From the NCBI GenBank assembly GCA_037176845.1, contig JAYKXP010000023.1:434001-498000 (forward strand): a DNA stretch of 64,000 nt. Direction: 5' to 3'. The notes below the pieces were generated by a model. That model had not been told where the DNA came from. It saw nothing but the letters and a program-made list of their open reading frames with translations, and made no database searches. Positions 23,523 through 33,469 of the stretch are shown here, in pieces; the first letter of the stretch is position 1; every line of letters starts with the position of its first letter. The position numbers and the translations under genes are program-made. This DNA is from Paramarasmius palmivorus. Taxonomy: Eukaryota; Basidiomycota; Agaricomycetes; Agaricales; Marasmiaceae.

Positions 23523-26521
23523 CAGTGATGGCCTTGACCGCGCTTGACCAGGGTCTTGACTCAGTCAAACGAGGTCATGACCTTTGACCCGAAAAAGGTC
23601 AAGGTCAAGCACTGCCACCGTCAAAGATGACGCGGCCTCTCTCTCTCCCTCCCGTTCCTCGACAATGTACTCAAAATGTACTCTGTAATGGTACTATCAC
23701 TATTGTACAATAGCTTATATGCAAGATAAGTCACTAGTCCCATATGCTGAGATGAAATGTGCTCAAAGATCTCCGTGTACAACTTCGTGGTATCACAGTT
23801 CAGTATCAAGGCCTTCTTCACCTGCCTTTCAGAAGTCCACGAGTATCGCAATAGAGGGAGATTCAGTCTGTCCAGGTGGGGATAAGCAGAGAAACTACGG
23901 AGGGGAAGGGAGCTCCCAGTGGTCGGATTGGCTTGAGAAGTAGCCAGTTGTGCGTATTTTCTGTGTGCTCTGTGTCATGATCTATTCTGATTTGAGGTTA
24001 GCTCTTGACTGAAGACCTAAGACCTTCCTCTGCGCAAGTTTCTGTACGCTATCATCTGTGTGATCGCATACAGATGGACACGTCAACTTTTCCGCAAAAT
24101 ACTTTGACTTCATTCGACAACAGAACTAGAATCATATCAGGAGCAAACCTAAACTTAACACATTTACAGCGCGATAATAGTGTCATACTGCTCAATATGT
24201 CTTTGATATCTGCAACAACTCTCAGACCCTGGCTGACTGCTTTCAGCTACACTGACTTTTATTTTTGCACAGCTGGCTTCACACGGCCCCCGTAAAAGTT
24301 TTCCTAGTTGAAATGTTTCTTTTTGTCGTACTTCGTGCCTTTATAATAGTACTCCCATACAGCGTAGACGAGGAAGAGAAATAAAATTTGATTTTCTTTT
24401 GGAATTGTGCAGTACTTGAGCCTATTCTATATATGGAACTTGACCTTTGACCTTTCGGTCAAGCGCAGTTTGACTCGGGTCAAGGGTTTGACCCACATCA
24501 GCAAAAAGCGTAAGAGGTCGTAACTAGAAATTAGGGCTTATATCACCCGCTGCTCGTTACTTACAGGTGGTCAAAGGGTATAAGAGTGATATCAGGGTGA
24601 AATAACAATATATATTACCTTTCATTATCGTAGTATGATAATATTACCCTAGTATTACCTTGTATTACCATAGTAGAGGGTTATTACCCTATTACTACCG
24701 TGTTTATAACACAGATGTAGCGCGTGTGATAACAGGGTGGCATAAGGGTTATAACACCCCTACTACGGTAATATAAGGTAATAAGGCTATGGGACTATAG
24801 TATTGCGGTATAAACACCAAAATTCGTCGTCAAATCACACTACGGTAGTCTGGAATCATGATAGGTATATTACAAGTAGCATAGAATGTATCACGTACCT
24901 GCTGGCAAGCCGAAGCCAAAGAGCAAATGCCAAATCAGGATTTGACAGTCCAAAACAGCTTTAGCTAGAATTGTTGAAGCTAGCATTCAAGTCGAGACTC
25001 AAAAGTCGAATGTAATGTTTGTGCAGTCTGGTGTAGACCATTAAAAGTGACCGCAAAGTGCAAAGCGATTTGTCGTTGAAATTTTGAGGTAAACGGAACC
25101 GCGGGAAAATCCGGCGGCAAAGGACCGGACTGTGACATCATGGGTCGCAAACGCCGCGTCATCACGCAACCTTGAACCAACCCAACAACAACTTCAACGC
25201 AAAGCCGCAACAATAACGACGCCTACGACCAGCCTTTGACCAGCCTACGCCTTCGACTCCCTACCCAAACCCTACGCCCTACGCCCTGCCCTAAAGTGGT
25301 CCGTGCGCACCTCAAATTTTCATATAAACCGCGCCTCCACATTCCTCCTTCCCCAACTACCCTTTCTTCCCTTCCACCACCGTCCACCCATCCTCCTGGC
25401 CCTCGTTCTTCATTCCACTGCTCATGTTGGCTCCGTCTATGACATCTCATGGTATCTATTCTGTCTCCTTCTTACTTTTTATAGCTGACGTGGGTTTTTC
25501 CCGCATCTCAGATCTCGGCATGCAAGAGGGACAATGATCACAAGTTTCTGGGCTAAAGGTGCGCAACCGATTCCATTTCCCTGTGGACACTACTCTGAGG
25601 CTGTTATTCCAGATCTCTGTCTCAATGAAGATGCAATTTGACCTCATCATCAACCGTCGACCACACCGCTCCACTGAAATCACTTGAACACAGTCTTTGC
25701 CCTCTGCCTTCAACGCCTGTCACACGGCTCACTCGTCATCCGTCGTCTCCTATTGTCCCCTTGACATACTACTGAATCCGGCATCTTACCATAATGCACG
25801 TACGCATTTGATGCTTGGAGGTATGTATGCTCCTGGTGTTAGACTGTTAGTGTGAACTAATATCCTCGTTCTCAGGTGCTGTATCAACGTTCAATATTCG
25901 ACAGTATCACTCAGGGTTAGTCACTTCAAACGCCGGGTAGGTTGGGAGTTGGTTACGCTATGTGTATATATGCTCGCAATATGTTGTAGATAGTGGCGAA
26001 TACACTTGTTTTCTTATCTTTTCATGAGCGGAATGTGCTGTGTGTTGTAATTCTTACATTTGGAGTTTAGGGATATATATCGATACCAGGTATTACTTTT
26101 ATTACCCGCTGTTACCCTGTTATAACCCCCTTATAACCCTCACTACGTGCTGTTACGCTTCCTCCCCGCCGCTTCCCTTGTTCCTTGTCGCTTCCTTCGT
26201 TCTTTGCTATCATCTCTGGCACATGCTATTTCATTTACTACTTGGACTAATCCCTGGTACGTGCTCTAATCTACGCTACCTGTTATATTACTGACTACTC
26301 GATATATACAGTCCAACTCGGAATAAACGTCAAGACTAGTGCTGTCGGGAGTTGGGGTTCACAACACCCCAACTCCCTCTTATAACACGGGTTGCGATCG
26401 TCAATTACTGTTGAGGTATGTTCTACCTAATTACATAGTTCATAACACCCGTATAACCTCCTACGGTTTTTGCTGATGCAAGTCAAGAGTCAAGGCCCCG
26501 CGTTGACCTTGCCCATCACTG
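23523..26521. mobile_element. Non-autonomous hAT-like transposon (2999 bp)
   Basis: A perfect 8-bp duplication CTGGCGAC flanks it (23515-23522 and 26522-26529). The ends are inverted: CAGTGATGGCC on the left and GCCCATCACTG on the right. CAGTG-type ends and an 8-bp duplication are the hAT signature. TTGACC/GGTCAA motifs cluster at 23530-23620, again at 24435-24500, and near the right end (26481-26510). Two clusters of TTATAACCC or GTAATA-like repeats lie at 24540-24800 and 26085-26160. No transposase frame is visible; a 96-codon frame at 24005 is not recognisable. Confidence 0.75.
26347..26377. repeat. Perfect hairpin inside the hAT-like element
   Basis: GGGAGTTGGGGT and ACCCCAACTCCC form a 12-bp perfect inverted repeat with a 7-base loop. 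It lies ~145 bases from the right end of the hAT-like element. Confidence 0.65.
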
Positions 26522-26618
26522 CTGGCGACGGAGTGAGACACTCTCCTTGTCTCTTCTCACAACGTCGCCAGGTATGTCCTCGAAGATTTCCCCGTTTCTC
26601 TTCTCACAACGTCGCCAG
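26522..26618. repeat. Left repeats of the YR element
   Basis: CTGGCGACG (26522-26530) faces CGTCGCCAG (26563-26571) as an inverted pair. A 22-base unit ending TTCTCACAACGTCGCCAG is present twice (26550-26571 and 26597-26618). The stretch between the two copies (26572-26618) starts GTATGT and ends CAG, so it could also be spliced as a 47-base intron. A near-inverted copy lies between the two ORFs (28350-28368). Confidence 0.7.
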
Positions 26619-26697
26619 AGATTGTTTATTTTGCGCTTATTCTGAATACTTCCATATTCCATCACCGCCGTCTTCTCCGAATCCGCCGCCTCATTTA

Positions 26698-28233
26698 ATG
26701 GCCAGTAACCCGACATCTCAGCAATCTTCTGGTCATAATGCTCCATCAGTCATCGACATCATTACCGGCGTACAACCACCACCATCAGCGCAGGCTTCCA
26801 CTGCACCTGCTGCTCCTCCCGCTGCTAATACTACTACTCAGTCAACTACTTCTAGGCCCACTACGTCTAAGACCCCTATTTCCAACTCCTCCGGCATCGC
26901 CCCTCTCACACCTCAGGCCGACGTCGTCAACGAATCTCATCAATCAATGCATGACATTGTCAATCAGTACCGAGAAGGGAAGGTCACCCGTAAATCTGCC
27001 GAGAAGAGCCTGGAGAAGACCTTTCGCAAGAGTAGCGAAACTCTCGGACTTCGGTTGTCATCTGACCAGGTCCGGGACGGCATCGGCGGTTGGCTCATAT
27101 CATTGGACGACCATGATAAGGAGGTCAAACGTGGGAGAGATGCTGGGAAGTCAGTCGCAGATGCTCTGGGACTGGATAAAGGAGGCCGTAACCATGGTGA
27201 AGGTGCTGAACATGGAGACAAAGGGAAGCAGCGCTATCAGAGCCCTGATCCAGACCCTGAACCTTCCTCTCCTAGCTCATCTGATGATGACCGAGACCGT
27301 GAAGACAGTCGGGACCGCCGTCGTAACCACCGTCGTAACCACCGGAAACGTAGTCCCTCATCGTCGCGCTCACCTCCACCAAAATCTCATAAACGACGTC
27401 GCCGAGATCCTTCTCCTTCTTCCTCTGACAGCAGCTCAGACTCTTCCTCATCCGACTCATCCCATCACTCATCCCGCCGTTCCTCGCGCAAGAAACCAAA
27501 GCTTGATAAGCGACTGTTCCCCTTTTTGTCCGGCAACAAGTCATACCTTCAGAAGCTTCGCAAGAGGCACGGGAGACGCGAAGTCATTTGTCGGCAACTC
27601 GAAAACTATTCCCGTGATCCGAAGGAGGCCGCGAGACGCATCATGTACTCCAAGAATGCTCCGCCACTGGTTCTTGATGAGTGGAAGACCGTTCTACCTG
27701 GAGACTACACTGATCTTGATGCAATCTTCACCCGTATGCATCCTTCCCACTCTGCTTCCGCTATACAGACCCAGAGTGATTGGGCTGAGGCCTGGTCGTA
27801 CCTACGTCGTGGCATCAATCATGCCTTTTCTTTCCGAGAGGACGAACTTCGCGAGTACGAGGACTATCTCCTATCTAGCTTCCGTACACGCCAGTCCTCT
27901 TTCCATGCGAACATTGTGGCGTTTGACCGTGATAACCGCCAGAATGTGTTGGCTGCTAATAAAGGGGTCCTTTTCACTGACTTTCACCACTTTGCCCAGA
28001 ACCGTAAAGCTTGGCTCGAATCCACGGGCATCAACAACACCACTACCTCCTCCCGGCGACAGAATAATGCACCACGCCGCCAGGAAATTTGTCGCAACTG
28101 GAATTACCGTCGGTGCGCTGATGACAAGTCCTGTCGTTGTCGTCATGTTTGCCTTTCTTGTGAGTCTCCGAACCATGTTCGTGATGACTGCAAAGGTGGT
28201 CCATCATCACTCCCAAAGTCTGAGCGCAACTAA
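26698..28233 (+). CDS. Gag-like zinc-knuckle protein of the YR element (ORF1), 511 aa
   Basis: The start MASNPTSQQSSG was preferred over an upstream in-frame ATG at 26470, because that one lies in the hAT copy and would read across the terminal repeats. The first ~140 residues are Pro/Ser/Thr-rich. A serine-arginine/aspartate-rich low-complexity region follows (SSSDDDRDREDSRDRRRNHR and RSPPPKSHKRRRRDPSPSSS), then a helical domain including YLQKLRKRHGRREVICRQLE. Near the end, CLSCESPNHVRDDC is a perfect C-x2-C-x4-H-x4-C knuckle, with a C/R-rich stretch before it. This is the layout of Gag proteins of fungal DIRS-type elements and implies nucleic-acid binding. No protease or reverse transcriptase is fused. 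A 579-codon frame overlaps it out of phase and is a shadow. Confidence 0.75.
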   Translation: MASNPTSQQSSGHNAPSVIDIITGVQPPPSAQASTAPAAPPAANTTTQSTTSRPTTSKTPISNSSGIAPLTPQADVVNESHQSMHDIVNQYREGKVTRKSAEKSLEKTFRKSSETLGLRLSSDQVRDGIGGWLISLDDHDKEVKRGRDAGKSVADALGLDKGGRNHGEGAEHGDKGKQRYQSPDPDPEPSSPSSSDDDRDREDSRDRRRNHRRNHRKRSPSSSRSPPPKSHKRRRRDPSPSSSDSSSDSSSSDSSHHSSRRSSRKKPKLDKRLFPFLSGNKSYLQKLRKRHGRREVICRQLENYSRDPKEAARRIMYSKNAPPLVLDEWKTVLPGDYTDLDAIFTRMHPSHSASAIQTQSDWAEAWSYLRRGINHAFSFREDELREYEDYLLSSFRTRQSSFHANIVAFDRDNRQNVLAANKGVLFTDFHHFAQNRKAWLESTGINNTTTSSRRQNNAPRRQEICRNWNYRRCADDKSCRCRHVCLSCESPNHVRDDCKGGPSSLPKSERN

Positions 28234-28246
28234 TGCAACATGTAAT

Positions 28247-28412
28247 GTTTGTGAGAGCTGTCTTCGGCGTGATGCCAGGTCATGCTTGATCTTTCAAAGC
28301 TCTTGCTACGCTCTTCTTGCTCTCCGTATACCCCCATCTCCATTCTTTCCTGGCGACGTTTGTGAGAGTTGTTCTCGGCGTGATGCCAGTTCATGCTCAA
28401 TCATTCAAAGCT
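28247..28412 (+). repeat. Direct repeats between ORF1 and ORF2
   Basis: A ~55-base unit occurs at 28247-28300 and 28358-28412, 111 bases apart, with GTTTGTGAGAG, CGGCGTGATGCCAG and TTCAAAGCTCT in common. The second copy is preceded by CTGGCGAC, so together with GTTTGTGAGAG it forms a near-inverted match of the 22-base left repeats. The place and symmetry suggest recombinase sites or a promoter for ORF2. Confidence 0.65.
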
Positions 28413-28473
28413 CTCACTCTCCTTTCCTTTCCATGATGAAACCCCCTCGGAATACGCTGGGGGCATCCTCATC

Positions 28474-29481
28474 ATGACTCCTCCACGTGGGGTTCGTCGG
28501 GTCCGCCACAAACCGACCTGGTCACGTACCAAACTTGATCAGCAACGCAACACCGTTCTAGGTCTTGCCATCGATGCCACTTCAAACAGCACCTATCGCT
28601 CTGGACTCAATGCATGGGTCAAATTTACACAACAACATGACTTTCCCATGGAACCAAATGCCAACTCCTTCAGTTACTTCACCGCCTATATGTCCTCCTT
28701 CATTGATCCCAAGAGTGTGAACAAGTATCTCTCTGGGATCTGCTACCTTCTCGAACCATTCTATCCCGATGTCCGTACTTCTCGTAATCATCCTCTTGTC
28801 CGTCGAACAATGAAAGGATGCCGTCGCCTCTATGGGAAACCTGCCTGTCGAAAGGCCCCCTTAACCAAGAATCAGCTTCGGTTTGCAAGGTTATGCCACC
28901 CACCACAACCTTCATACGATGACTGTCTTTTCCTAACACTCCTCTTTGTTGGATTCTTTGCACTGCTTCGCCTCGGAGAAATGGTAGCTCATGATACCGT
29001 CCTTCTTCGCAACTCTCGCAAGTACTCACTCCGTTCCTCCGTTCAATGGCTCCCAGAAGGATTCTCTTTCTGGCTTGAACGTCACAAGACCGATACTCTT
29101 TTCGAAGGTAATAAAGTCATCGTACCTGATCGCACAGATGACCTCAATCCACACCCTATCATACAATCCTATATGTCCCAACGCGACCAATGTTTCCTTC
29201 TTCATCCATTCCTTTGGCTGAAGTCCAATGGTGAAGTTCCCACACGACGTTGGTTTATCAAACGGCTCCGCCGTCTCTTTCCCGATCCTTCCTTCGCAGG
29301 ACAATCTCTTCGATCTGGTGGTGCTACATCATTGGCCGAAGATGGTGTTCCCCCACATCTAATTCAAGCTGCAGGCCGTTGGTCTTCAGATGCATTCCAC
29401 ATCTATATCCGCAAGCATCCTGCCATTTTACAAGCCCACTTACGTCAGGGAGGCCGCCATCACTCCCCACCTCCTGCCTAG
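28474..29481 (+). CDS. Tyrosine recombinase of the YR element (ORF2), 335 aa
   Basis: The N-terminal half (STYRSGLNAWVKF, SVNKYLSGICYLLEPFY) is like the SAM-like core-binding domain. The catalytic half has Arg166 in FFALLRLGE, Arg280 in SLRSGGATSLAE and Tyr311 in GRWSSDAFHIYIR, the R...R...Y constellation of the family. The His of the usual HxxR is replaced by Gln (QSLR), and Arg-Trp stands where His/Trp is usual, as in many basidiomycete members. Such enzymes cut and rejoin circular or linear element DNA with short sites in DIRS and Crypton elements. The start at MTPPRGVRR was preferred over an ATG 81 bases upstream that lies in the direct repeat. The frame has no stop, so the enzyme may be intact. 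Confidence 0.85.
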   Translation: MTPPRGVRRVRHKPTWSRTKLDQQRNTVLGLAIDATSNSTYRSGLNAWVKFTQQHDFPMEPNANSFSYFTAYMSSFIDPKSVNKYLSGICYLLEPFYPDVRTSRNHPLVRRTMKGCRRLYGKPACRKAPLTKNQLRFARLCHPPQPSYDDCLFLTLLFVGFFALLRLGEMVAHDTVLLRNSRKYSLRSSVQWLPEGFSFWLERHKTDTLFEGNKVIVPDRTDDLNPHPIIQSYMSQRDQCFLLHPFLWLKSNGEVPTRRWFIKRLRRLFPDPSFAGQSLRSGGATSLAEDGVPPHLIQAAGRWSSDAFHIYIRKHPAILQAHLRQGGRHHSPPPA

Positions 29482-29502
29482 CTCCATCGTGAGTCCTCAT
29501 CA

Positions 29503-29637
29503 AATGGCTTCGCCATTCCTCTATCTTTCTTTTCTTCTCTAAAGGCTTTGCCTTTTGTCCCTGGTGCCACGCACCTCCTTTACATGATGGCCTCGCCATC
29601 ATCTTCTCCAGGCTTCGCCTCTCCGGTGCCTCGCACC
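29503..29637. repeat. Array of six short hairpins at the 3' end of the YR element
   Basis: Six perfect inverted repeats with 3-base loops follow the recombinase stop: AATGGCttcGCCATT, AAAGGCtttGCCTTT, GGTGCcacGCACC, TGATGGCctcGCCATCA, AGGCttcGCCT and GGTGCctcGCACC. All have a GGC/GCC or GTGC/GCAC core. They could be protein-binding sites, an RNA 3' structure or replication signals. Confidence 0.7.
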
Positions 29638-29759
29638 TTATTCTTCATTAGCCTATTAGCCTATTCCTCACGATGTCGAATCAGAATGGGCCCCAACTGC
29701 CGAAGTTGCGGGCCTGGTTTATGCTAATACGGTGTGCGGCGAGCGATGATAAGCAATTG

Positions 29760-29818
29760 GAGGAAAGCAAGTACTTTTCGAATGGCAACGACCCAGGTTA
29801 CCACTACCCTATCAATGC
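29760..29818 (-). pseudogene. tRNA-Gly(GCC) 5' half, right of the YR element
   Basis: On the minus strand this reads acceptor GCATTGA, D arm with GGGTAGTGGTAACCT, stem GGTCG and anticodon loop TTGCCA, then intron sequence matching that of the copy at 39301 (GAGGAAAGCAAG). It complements the 3' half at 23236-23271. Confidence 0.7.
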
Positions 29819-30129
29819 GGTGGTTGTTTTGTCTTGTGGTCAAACCTTCCTCAAGTGTGTAACGAAACAAGGAATCGGAGTCCTGACTTCAATTTTCACC
29901 GCCTAGTCTTCCGTCAACACTTTTCTGTCTCGCTGGTGATGAGCTAGAACCGCCTAGTCGAAACGTGGACCAACAATGATGGAGGCAGTTTGTTGCAAAG
30001 TACGTCTCGATTTCGTTCCGCTCAACGTTTTCCGCCTTACCCACCAGGCAAGACATATTCTTATAAGCTCATCGCTCCACGAAGTGTGTTATCAACCCGT
30101 CACCCCAATCCAGTACCCTACTGGCGTTG
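29819..30129. other. No gene recognised
   Basis: Flank of the interrupted tRNA locus. No domain, and no repeat matched elsewhere in the window. Confidence 0.35.
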
Positions 30130-31179
30130 CGTTTCGAAGAAGATGGATGTCATCGGCTACCTTAGGACCCCAAACGAGCTTGCCAATACCATCGATCCAC
30201 CGGAAATTATGCCGCTATTATGGGGTATCTTATCTGAATCCCATCGTATCAGAAGGACGGTTGATAGGTTAACACTCAATCACATCGAAGCACTATCCTT
30301 CCTTCGTCTGTTTTCGTGGGAAAGGCTTAACTCAATTAGAAACACGCGTCGCGCGACGTGCAAGCTCTGAGCATGTGACCAGTTGACCGACCTACCCATA
30401 TATGGAAATCAAATGAGCTACGGGTAAGAGGGCGCGTTTTGAATCAGACTCTAGATGGATAGCTGCCCTCCGACCCGACGTAAAAGCTATGACTCAGCAG
30501 CAATCCATCTGGAGTCTGACTTGGGAGACTAGGAAAGGCTATACTCTGGTGAGATCGACGTCTACTTCGATAGGTATCATGCTGATTAAGGGACTAGGCT
30601 CGTGGAGTTCTTCAGCATCTCTAATCCCAATCTCCGTCGTTTATCGTTCTCCAATACCTCAGGGCATTTCCCAACTAGTCTTTCCATCTTTCAAATTTAC
30701 CCATTTGCGTGGGTGACACATAGTCAACACTCAGTACGTTCATTCAAATTGCTTGTCTGTCCCAGTTTCCCGTGCTGGTGTCAGCACGATTTGGTATCCG
30801 GAAAAACATCGATGACGATTTTCCTTTACGGGAACAGCCACGGCTCGCGTTACCGTATCTCCGTTTCACTAGATACTCTCATATACATTTAAACACGTGC
30901 CCATCGACATCTCAGACTTCGACTCGTCGATTCATTACCTCCCTCTCACAAATGCTCGAGCGCTCCAATTCCCTGCTCTCGTCCTTCCAGCTCGAGAATA
31001 TACCCATCAAGGATGTGGACCTGGTGTTGCTTCTGGAGGTACTTGAAGTTCGCGCCACTGAAACTTGGGTATGCCAGGTGCATCGAACAGGAAGCCATAA
31101 TAATAATATCGTGAACCATCATAAACCCAATGGGTCCATTTTTCTCGCTGTTCGAGTCGGTTCCTTTCAAACGCAATGA
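30130..31179 (+). pseudogene. F-box/LRR relic
   Basis: Pieces of the LRR part survive in several frames: VIGYLRTPNELANTIDPPE with IMPLLWGILSESHRIRR (30148-30260), FFSISNPNLRRLSFSNT (~30608) and MLERSNSLLSSFQLENIPIK (~30951). They follow the order of the intact gene at 47560. The F-box itself is missing and frames shift. It is joined to the DUF6534 copy B downstream, as the fragment at 34580 is to copy C. Confidence 0.7.
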
Positions 31180-31217
31180 CTAGCCATTTATAAAGATCAA
31201 TCGAGTCACTTACTTCC

Positions 31218-33071
31218 TCAACTCCCGTTCTGCTTTGACCCGAGTTTTGCTAACTGGCAGATCAAAAACAAGTTAGCCTCCCAATGGATAACACACTCAC
31301 GGGTTCAGTATCATCTGTATCTGAAACGGTGGTATTCCTTATTCTGAACGTTCCAAGTTCCACTGTTTCTTCAGCTGATTGGAATGTTGGACGTCTTGAG
31401 TTGAGGCTAGATGACGAGATGAATACTACGCTAGACCTAGAGAAGATAATTGTGACATACGTTGACAGTAGTGAGGTTATAAACACTGTGTGTGAGGTGC
31501 GAAATCAGCGAGCTCGGACTCGGAGGATTAGCCGCAATTTCTTACAATAACACAGATTTTGGTAAATCGCCCAAAAGACGAGACTATTGGGTTGAAGCGT
31601 GACCTAGAAGACTGTTCAGCAGAGGTAGCTATGTATGTATGAATCAAGACGTACGAAAAGTACGATAATAATGCTGGCGACGCTGTGACCGATTCGGTTT
31701 ATTATATTTTGAAAGTTATGTTATTTCCTCACGTCGTCAGTGCCCCGGTGTTAATCGTATATAGGATGAGCTTGTTAATGATGCTATCAGTGCTGATGGA
31801 GGCCGTTATAAATTTGGAGGTCTCAGTGATTCAAATAGAAAGTACCTCTTGATACCCGTGCGGCCCTTGTAGAGGTAGAACGATAATGCTACGGTGCATA
31901 TGATATCGTTCGCCATAAGAAGTCCAAATCCGGTAAGAGCCAATGTCTGATATGGCGTAGTGTGAATTTCGTTGACTTTTCGTATGGGATGTAGCTATGG
32001 TTCACCGTGGCAGCTTTTGACATGCTTTTGCTATACGGAGGATACCGTTAGGATGTTCCCAGAGGTGATGGTGATTGCCCACTTACATGAGAACGGCCCC
32101 GACTGAGGATCGATGAGATTGTCGCGTTTAAGAGCCCATTGAATAGGAAAGTACAGCACGTACCGATGCATATAGCTACCCGTAATGATAATTTTCATTT
32201 ACTAGACAGATATTACTTTGGTGTACATACCGATTTCCGCGACCTTTAGTATACACTGTAGAAGTTAATTAAGAGACATGTATCTGGACCGTGCAAATAA
32301 TGGTACTTACCACCAGTGTAGGTGTCATCCAATCATTCTTGAAGCTAACTGAAGTACGTCAGTATTCGATTTTACCAGATATTGGATCCCGGCTTACGAT
32401 GATAAACTCGCCACGCGTAGAATATGTGTACAATGAATTCGATCACGACCTAGGCATGATGATTATTTACTTTGAGTCCAAAGGAAAGGAGGGGGAAAAT
32501 ATCGTACAGTAACTGGTATTCTGGCCTGTTAGGATTGAGCGATTGTGGAAACTATAATCAATGATGATACTCCTCACAATTTCACTCCTACACAAATCAA
32601 AAATGTAAGTAAAGGGTATAAATTGGAAAGAACAAGTTCACAGACCAGGTGGACGTGTTCAAAGGCCCTCGAATCCCAAAATTGAGGATTAGTCGGTAGT
32701 ATATCCCGTGAACAGATAGTATCTCAGCAGCTGTCCCGAGGGCCCTATATTACGGGTGTCAATGTGAGGATAAAGCCATTTGGTGAAGCATGCATACATT
32801 AATGCGAGAACCTAGTATGTATCGATATGTTCATCAACATCCCGAAAATTCAAACGCTCACTCACGATAATCCGAAGTGAGATTCGATCATTGTAATTCC
32901 GGAAGTAGGACCATGTTTGAAGACACGTAACGCCATATAAGCTGTATATCTAGTATTGAGGGATCACTTTATAGAATTGTACCAAGCAGCGAAAAGTTAC
33001 CCTGTTGCAAAGAGGATACCTATCAGGTTTGCTCCCCAGGTGATTCCTAGGTTCGAATGAAGAGGTGACAT
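31218..33071 (-). CDS. DUF6534 multi-pass membrane protein, copy B
   Basis: The start exon from 33071 reads MSPLHSNLGITWGANLIGIL. Recognisable exons follow in the order of copy A: YGV...WSYF, IEFIVHIFYAWRVYHR, SFKNDWMTPTLVV, then STDSIINKLILYTINTGALT, LNSRRPTFQSAEETVELGTF and the same GSKQNGS tail (stop 31218-31220). Most introns are 45-60 bases with GT-AG borders. The exon before IEFIV contains an in-frame TAG unless a very short intron removes it, so the gene may be damaged. The role of DUF6534 proteins is not known; they look like seven-helix membrane proteins. Confidence 0.65.
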
Positions 33072-33469
33072 TGCTGATCGATGATGGGTGTGCCCGAGTG
33101 GTCTCTCTTATGTATATATCGTGATATCCAATTTCGGGAAAAGGATCACTAACAGCCTCTTGAGGCGGGGGCGGTCCTCTAGCGCGGGTTTTGGATAGTA
33201 TGTGAGCTCAGTTCCCGAACCGGAACGGCAACACAGCGGGAACTACTTGGTAACCAGGCAATGGTTGATCTAATATTCGTCTTTCTGTAGGTGAAAAAGC
33301 CGGGATCGTTTGTGTTATGCGTTGAAGTTGACATGAGATAGCGGTTGTTGATCGCTTGTCAATGTATACAATTGATAAAGCCGAATAATAACGGGTTTAA
33401 CAAAATAAACGCGAGAAGTAACTTTGATAAGACTGTACGCACTCGCCTTTTCCCTGATATCATATTGAA
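33072..33469. other. Shared 5' flank of DUF6534 copy B
   Basis: No gene. It contains the CACTAACAGCC block also found upstream of copy A, and GCGCGGGTTTTG shared with copy C. Confidence 0.35.

Larger units (their letters stand above)
23272..29759 (+). mobile_element. Tyrosine-recombinase element with Gag-like ORF, split by hAT; sits in a tRNA-Gly intron
   Basis: This is the segment between the two tRNA-Gly halves. Without the nested hAT (23523-26521 plus one target copy) it is ~3.5 kb. It carries a Gag-like zinc-knuckle gene (26698-28233) and a tyrosine recombinase gene (28474-29481), both on the plus strand, with no reverse transcriptase or RNase H. The left part has repeats built on CTGGCGACG, the right part an array of tiny hairpins. 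A shared GAG at both junctions could be a 3-bp duplication or chance. It is either a reverse-transcriptase-less relative of DIRS or a Crypton-like element with an extra ORF. The outer limits are those of the interruption, not of proven element ends. Confidence 0.65.

Noticed and set aside
24540..24800. TTATAACCC and GTAATA-like repeats as telomere-type or CRISPR-like array
   Set aside because: Units and spacing are irregular and lie inside the hAT-like element; no regular spacer pattern is present.
25223..25488. Frames in the C/T-rich stretch at 25.2-25.5 kb
   Set aside because: Low-complexity composition gives open frames on both strands; no splice context or domain.
26470..26697. Upstream start for ORF1 at 26470
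   Set aside because: The extension begins inside the hAT-like element and runs through the YR terminal repeats, so it arose from the insertion.
28247..28473. A reverse transcriptase between ORF1 and ORF2
   Set aside because: The gap is too short and holds only direct repeats; no RT motif appears elsewhere in the interrupting segment.
26738..28477. 579-codon open frame overlapping ORF1
   Set aside because: It is the +2 shadow of the Gag-like frame; the zinc knuckle and charged low-complexity regions are meaningful only in the other frame.
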